Assembly: GCF_002835935.1 (NCBI RefSeq)
Contig: NZ_PJCF01000003.1
Location: forward strand, 496,001 to 560,000
Direction: 5' to 3'
Origin: Paraglaciecola sp. MB-3u-78
GTDB taxonomy: Bacteria > Pseudomonadota > Gammaproteobacteria > Enterobacterales > Alteromonadaceae
DNA: 64,000 bases
Part shown: positions 59,613 through 64,000 of the stretch, piece after piece
How positions within the stretch are numbered: the first letter of the stretch is position 1
Layout of the letters: every line of letters starts with the position of its first letter
Notes under the pieces: generated by a model
The model's database searches: none
What the model saw: only the letters and a program-made list of their open reading frames with translations
Told to the model about the DNA's origin: nothing
Translations under genes and position numbers: made by a program

Positions 59613-62600
59613 GCATTAACGTCCTGTTACCCGCAATGATTGTTCTAGGACCCTTTATTGCTGGTCTTGCGATTATGGCGACACCTGAGCACAAGGCGAC
59701 ACTGCGTCGAATCCTTAACATTACTGGTGCATTGATTACATTAAGCCTAATCGGACTGCTTCTTACGAGTGTTGATAGCGGTATAGACTTCGAAACACGT
59801 CTACCCCTGCTACCCAATATCGACCTTGTACTTCGGGCTGACTCTCTTTCACTTCTATTCGTGAGCCTGTCAGGATTCCTATGGTTTTTTACCACTATTT
59901 ATGCCATTGGTTATTTTAAAGGCACGGCCAACCGCAGCCGGTTCTTCGCTTTTTTTAGCTTATGTGTTGGCGCAACGATTGGATTAGCCCTTGCTGGCAA
60001 TCTGGTTACGTTTCTCATTTTTTATGAATTGTTAACTCTTACCACCTATCCGCTGATCGCTCACAAGGGCAATGCTGCGTCAATCAAAGCCGCAAAGACT
60101 TACCTTGTCTACACGATGATCGGTGGGGCGCTATTGTTGGCAGGTATAGTGTGGCTCAAAGTATTAGCCGGCCCACTTGATTTTACTACTGCCGGTTTGT
60201 TGGTAGATATCCCTAATCTTGATAGAACACATTTGCAGATAATTTTTGTCTTGCTGATCGCAGGTCTCGGTGTCAAAGCCGCTCTGTTCCCGTTGCATGG
60301 TTGGTTGCCTGTCTCAATGGCCGCGCCCGCGCCAGTCAGTTCATTGCTGCATGCAGTAGCAGTTGTGAAAGCGGGCGCATTTGGGATTGTACGGGTTGTC
60401 TACGATATCTACGGTGTTGAATTTACAAGAGACTTGGGCCTAACTATATTTTTGGCTGCGCTTGCGGCGTTTACGGTTGTCTATGGATCTATTCGGGCAT
60501 TAAGCCAAGATGATTTGAAGAAACGCTTAGCTTATTCGACCGTCAGTCAAGTTTCATATATTGCACTAGGTACTGCAATCGCAGGGCCAATTGCGACAAT
60601 CGGTGGCCTTGTTCATTTGGTACACCAAGGGTTGATGAAAATCACTCTGTTTTTCTGCGCGGGTAATATTGCGGAAACCCTCGGCGTTCACAAAGTAAGT
60701 CAAATGAACGGCTTAGGTAAGCGCATGCCTTTGACGATGGGGGCATTCACCATTGCTGCGCTTGGAATGATCGGCATTCCTCCTATCGCGGGGTTTGTTT
60801 CAAAGTGGTACTTGGGAGTGGGTGCCCTGGAGGCTCAGGCGCCCTGGGTCTTAGGCGTCCTGGCAATCAGTAGTATTTTGAATGCCGCCTATTTTTTGCC
60901 AATAATAAACGCTGTCTGGTTTAAGGAGCAGGATTCGCCTTGGCCAAAAGAACAACCTCGTTTGAAATTGGAAACCCACTGGATGCTACTTTTGCCTCCA
61001 TTGGTTACCGCGTTTTGTGCCTTACTCGCTGGGCTATTAGCATCTGTGTCCGTCAGCCCTTTATCTTGGTCGACATTGATTGCGACCCAGGAATATCGGT
61101 CAGTACTGCCAGACCTTTCCAGTATGGCGCTAACCTACCGCACTAGCTCTTTCTGGGTATTGGTATTGCCTATTTCTTTACTGGCGATGATGGCGATTAA
61201 AAATTGTCGAGCCTTGGTTATCAGGCTTATACCACTTGCTCCACTTCCTGGACTACTCGCGGCTGTTCTGATGGCGGATGGGGACATAACCAAACAAGCT
61301 TTTCTGACATTGACTGCGCTGCTGTGGTTTGTTGGGGCGCTCTATGCTCAAGCATATTTGGCTAACGACGAGAAACGGAACAGGTTTTACCTATTTTTTC
61401 TACTCACGATGATTGGCAATATAGGTGTTGTGTTATCTGAAGAAATATCCTCATTCATTGGCTTTTTTGCCCTGATGAGCTTTTCTGCCTACCCATTGAT
61501 ACTTCATTCTGAAAGCGACGAGGCACGTTCAGCCGCATCAACCTATATAAAATGGGTAGTGTTTGGCGAAGTTATCCTGTTTGCTGCCTTGGTTGGCAAT
61601 ACTTATTATTCTAATTTTGCGAGAGACGAAGTGCCTGTTATTTGGGTAACCGCATTTTTGCTGATAGGTTTTGGGGTTAAAGCGGGCCTAGCGACGTTGC
61701 ATGTTTGGTTACCTAAAGCGCATCCTGTCGCGCCAGTTCCTGCCAGTGCTTTATTAAGTGCTGTAATGGTAAAAGTGGGTTTGTTGGGTTGGATACGTTT
61801 TTTACCATTAGGTGACGAGTCTATTCTGGTTCTAGCGCAGCCTATGATGCTGCTCGGTTGTTCAGCAGCCTTTCTTGGTGCTATTTACGGTGTGTTCCAG
61901 AATAATCCAAAAACAGTGTTGGCTTACTCGACAATCAGTCAGCTTGGGATCATTAGTGCCAGTATTGGTTTTGCCTTGGCATTTCCTAACAGTTGGGAGG
62001 CTTTACTACCGGCCATTGTGTTTTTCGCTATGCATCATGGGTTTGCCAAATCTACATTGTTTCTATGTGTTGGACTAAAAAAAGAACTAGAACAAAAAAC
62101 GCGATTGACTCCCTTTCTATGGCTACTTGCGCTAATTCCTGCTTTATCCTTGATAGGTTTGCCGTTAACAAGTGGAGCATTCGCAAAAGAAGCACTCAAA
62201 AGTGCCACCTCAAGTTGGCCTTTGTTTTCGACCTTTTTGGTTTTGAGTGCTGTAGGTACTTCGTTATTAATGGGGCGTTTTATACAGTTAATGCAACAGC
62301 CTTTTACTCAACCACAATCTACTCAAAAACGATCTGCTCAACTGCTATCTATGCAAAAAACCTCAGATTCAGTACCACGTTGGGGGCTTATCTTGCCAAC
62401 TGCGCTTTGTGCTTTGCTGTGTGTAGGGTATGTATATTTCACACCCGCATTCGAATTTAAAATTCACCAAAGTGTCTTTTCTACAATGAGCTGGGCTGCG
62501 TTATGGCCTGGACTCATTGGACTGATGATATTAATTGCCAGTTTTAAAGTACGTGCCGCAATAGTTGCCCCTGCAGCCGGTGATATATTAATTATCTATC

Positions 62601-62809
62601 AAAAAATCGGACTATTATGCCAAAAAATCGGACAACATCTTGGACACTCCATTGCCAGAAAATCTACAGGTTTGAGCAGTTATTTTTACCAGACATTAGA
62701 ACGGTCGCAATCCTTACTCAACAACTCAAGTAAACACTGGGTCATCGAGACTCCGGGAACTGTGATGGTTGTCGTTTTAGTCCTACTTTTTTATACCTTT
62801 GTTAGCTAA
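59609..62809 (+). CDS. Double antiporter subunit: two MrpA/D-type modules fused
   Basis: 1066 residues. Module 1 (about 1-500) is a full MrpA/NuoL-like antiporter unit: E140 in FLIFYELLTLTTYPL, Lys in LGVKAALFPLHGWLP and Lys in AVVKAGAFG. Module 2 (about 550-960) repeats the fold: SSFIGFFALMSFSAYPLIL has Ala621 where module 1 has E140, while Lys in FGVKAGLATLHVWLP and in AVMVKVGLLG remain. Normal MrpA is about 800 residues with MbhD/MbhE at its end; those parts are separate genes here. A low-complexity Gln/Ser/Thr stretch lies near residue 895-915. Last gene of the operon before the stress protein. Confidence 0.9.
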   Translation: MSINVLLPAMIVLGPFIAGLAIMATPEHKATLRRILNITGALITLSLIGLLLTSVDSGIDFETRLPLLPNIDLVLRADSLSLLFVSLSGFLWFFTTIYAIGYFKGTANRSRFFAFFSLCVGATIGLALAGNLVTFLIFYELLTLTTYPLIAHKGNAASIKAAKTYLVYTMIGGALLLAGIVWLKVLAGPLDFTTAGLLVDIPNLDRTHLQIIFVLLIAGLGVKAALFPLHGWLPVSMAAPAPVSSLLHAVAVVKAGAFGIVRVVYDIYGVEFTRDLGLTIFLAALAAFTVVYGSIRALSQDDLKKRLAYSTVSQVSYIALGTAIAGPIATIGGLVHLVHQGLMKITLFFCAGNIAETLGVHKVSQMNGLGKRMPLTMGAFTIAALGMIGIPPIAGFVSKWYLGVGALEAQAPWVLGVLAISSILNAAYFLPIINAVWFKEQDSPWPKEQPRLKLETHWMLLLPPLVTAFCALLAGLLASVSVSPLSWSTLIATQEYRSVLPDLSSMALTYRTSSFWVLVLPISLLAMMAIKNCRALVIRLIPLAPLPGLLAAVLMADGDITKQAFLTLTALLWFVGALYAQAYLANDEKRNRFYLFFLLTMIGNIGVVLSEEISSFIGFFALMSFSAYPLILHSESDEARSAASTYIKWVVFGEVILFAALVGNTYYSNFARDEVPVIWVTAFLLIGFGVKAGLATLHVWLPKAHPVAPVPASALLSAVMVKVGLLGWIRFLPLGDESILVLAQPMMLLGCSAAFLGAIYGVFQNNPKTVLAYSTISQLGIISASIGFALAFPNSWEALLPAIVFFAMHHGFAKSTLFLCVGLKKELEQKTRLTPFLWLLALIPALSLIGLPLTSGAFAKEALKSATSSWPLFSTFLVLSAVGTSLLMGRFIQLMQQPFTQPQSTQKRSAQLLSMQKTSDSVPRWGLILPTALCALLCVGYVYFTPAFEFKIHQSVFSTMSWAALWPGLIGLMILIASFKVRAAIVAPAAGDILIIYQKIGLLCQKIGQHLGHSIARKSTGLSSYFYQTLERSQSLLNNSSKHWVIETPGTVMVVVLVLLFYTFVS

Positions 62810-62844
62810 ACAATCGCGCGTTATGCACCGCAAGAGATACACCA

Positions 62845-63780
62845 ATGAAACGTTTTAAAAATATACTGATTAAAGTGAACAAACAAACAGAACCTGAACT
62901 CGACATCGCGGTTATAAGAGGTATCGAATTAGCTAGACGTACCGGAGCAAAAGTCACTCTATTTGATGTGGTAGAGCCACTTGAAAGTATAGTGAGATGT
63001 TATATCGATATCGTCAGTCCTGAAGAACTAACCGAATTTATAGTTGAGCAGCGACTCGATCAACTCACAGAGCTAGCGCAACAACTACAGAGCAAAGATG
63101 TGAAAGTAACTCCGCAAGTAGGCATCGGTAAAAATTTCATTGAAATTATTAAAGCAGTCATCAACAGAAAAAGTGATTTACTAATTAAAGTCGCCAACGA
63201 CTGCGAACAGAGCTTCGATAGTAATGATTTTCATTTAATGCGTAAATGCGCAATCCCTGTTTGGATAATCAAGACTACACAATCCAATTCAATCAATAAA
63301 ATTTTAGCTGCGGTTGACTTGTCGATGGAACAACATGCCGAAGGTCGTGCTCAAAATCGAATGATTATGGATATAGCCTCGTCTTTGAGTAAATTTGAAA
63401 AAGCTAAGCTCACTGTACTCTCTTGCTGGCAGCTATACGGAGAACAAGCGCTGAAACATGGGGCATTCGCTAGAGTTTCAACAGATAAAATTGATGAGTT
63501 ATTAAAAGTGGAAGAGAATGAATATAAAGACAGTCTTGAGATTTTGGTTAGCGAGTATGCGAATTCAAATTTTGAGCAATGTTTGGAAAAAGGCTCTCCT
63601 AAATTACTTATTCCAAAATATGCAAACAGTAATGAAATCGATACCGTGGTGATGGGGACTCTTAGCCGTTCAGGGATCCCAGGGTTTTTGATTGGACACA
63701 ATTCAGAGACAGTTCTGCAACGCATCAATTCGTCAGTGATCACCTTAAAACCTGCGGGTTTTCTATCGCCAGTACGTTAG
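62845..63780 (+). CDS. Tandem universal stress protein
   Basis: 311 residues with two UspA domains (about 1-145 and 150-305). The second keeps the ATP-binding loop MGTLSRSGIPGFLIGHNSE; the first lacks a clear one. It starts 35 bases after the Mrp operon and probably shares its transcript, fitting a salt or pH stress role. 63781-64000 beyond it shows no gene. Confidence 0.9.
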   Translation: MKRFKNILIKVNKQTEPELDIAVIRGIELARRTGAKVTLFDVVEPLESIVRCYIDIVSPEELTEFIVEQRLDQLTELAQQLQSKDVKVTPQVGIGKNFIEIIKAVINRKSDLLIKVANDCEQSFDSNDFHLMRKCAIPVWIIKTTQSNSINKILAAVDLSMEQHAEGRAQNRMIMDIASSLSKFEKAKLTVLSCWQLYGEQALKHGAFARVSTDKIDELLKVEENEYKDSLEILVSEYANSNFEQCLEKGSPKLLIPKYANSNEIDTVVMGTLSRSGIPGFLIGHNSETVLQRINSSVITLKPAGFLSPVR

Positions 63781-64000
63781 ATAATTCTGATTACCAAGAC
63801 CCTTAATATTCGTAAATATTGACTGCATGATGAGCCATTGCAAATCATCAGCTGCAATGTTTAAGCAGGGAGCCGGTGGTTAATTTTATTTAACTGGAAA
63901 GTGTGGCCACTAAAATAATGCCATTTTTACGGCTCTTGCCTTGAAATTTCAATCGCTATTCAATACATCGTATTTTTCGAAGTTTTACCTGCATTAGTTC

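Overview
The window looks like chromosomal DNA of a marine gammaproteobacterium of the Alteromonadales, most like Paraglaciecola/Glaciecola. The signs are AT-rich coding sequence, laminarin-type glycoside hydrolase lipoproteins (GH16, GH17), a cyanophycin synthesis and breakdown cluster, an Mrp-type Na+/H+ antiporter operon, many c-di-GMP proteins, and sulphate-type (SulP) and wax ester genes. The genus is inferred from gene style only.

Layout. 1-2.2 kb: a LytS-type histidine kinase whose N-terminus has been replaced in frame by a secreted-glucanase accessory module, followed by its LytTR regulator. 2.5-10.4 kb: a decayed accessory region with a BaeS-like kinase relic, a frameshifted CBM6/beta-propeller lipoprotein gene, IS91 and IS30 transposase relics in both orientations, and a GH17 lipoprotein gene bracketed by copies of a repeat. 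10.4-13.9 kb: a FAD oxidoreductase and a divergent Rieske oxygenase with a broken BetI-like regulator. 14.2-16.4 kb: an Amt-PAS-GGDEF-EAL gene with a large internal deletion. 16.5-24.8 kb: M20 peptidase, isoaspartyl dipeptidase (iadA), cyanophycinase (cphB), cyanophycin synthetase (cphA) and a Mur-ligase paralogue of cphA. 25.3-32.3 kb: a giant hybrid kinase, an IS66 relic, and a CHASE3-PAS-GGDEF-EAL protein. 32.6-41.8 kb: MoxR ATPase and VWA protein, GlxA-type regulator, two acyl-CoA dehydrogenases, GH16 lipoprotein, SulP transporter. 41.8-49.4 kb: an island-like segment bounded by inverted copies of a degenerate repeat. It carries a LuxR relic, a repeat copy shared with the 5-10 kb region, a lipoxygenase-like gene and a membrane-anchored cyclase-like/STAND ATPase. 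49.6-54.4 kb: MipA porin-like, SOUL lipoprotein, NDH-2-like flavoprotein, wax ester synthase. 54.5-63.8 kb: NhaR-like regulator and an eight-gene Mrp operon (E-F-G-DUF4040-B-C-D-A') followed by a tandem universal stress protein.

How genes fit together. IadA, CphB, CphA and the CphA paralogue form one nitrogen-storage unit: polymer made by CphA, cut to beta-Asp-Arg by CphB, then split by an isoaspartyl dipeptidase. NhaR, the Mrp operon and the UspA protein form a sodium/pH stress unit. GH16, GH17, the CBM6 lipoprotein and the glucan-module kinase point to use of beta-glucans.

Most worth a second look: the glucan-module/LytS fusion; the lipoxygenase-like plus STAND ATPase pair between inverted repeats; the 1066-residue double antiporter subunit, whose second half has lost the transmembrane glutamate; and the two-part repeat element dispersed at 5.5, 7.4, 9.7-10.2 and 42.6 kb. 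No tRNA, rRNA, CRISPR array, integrase or phage gene was seen.
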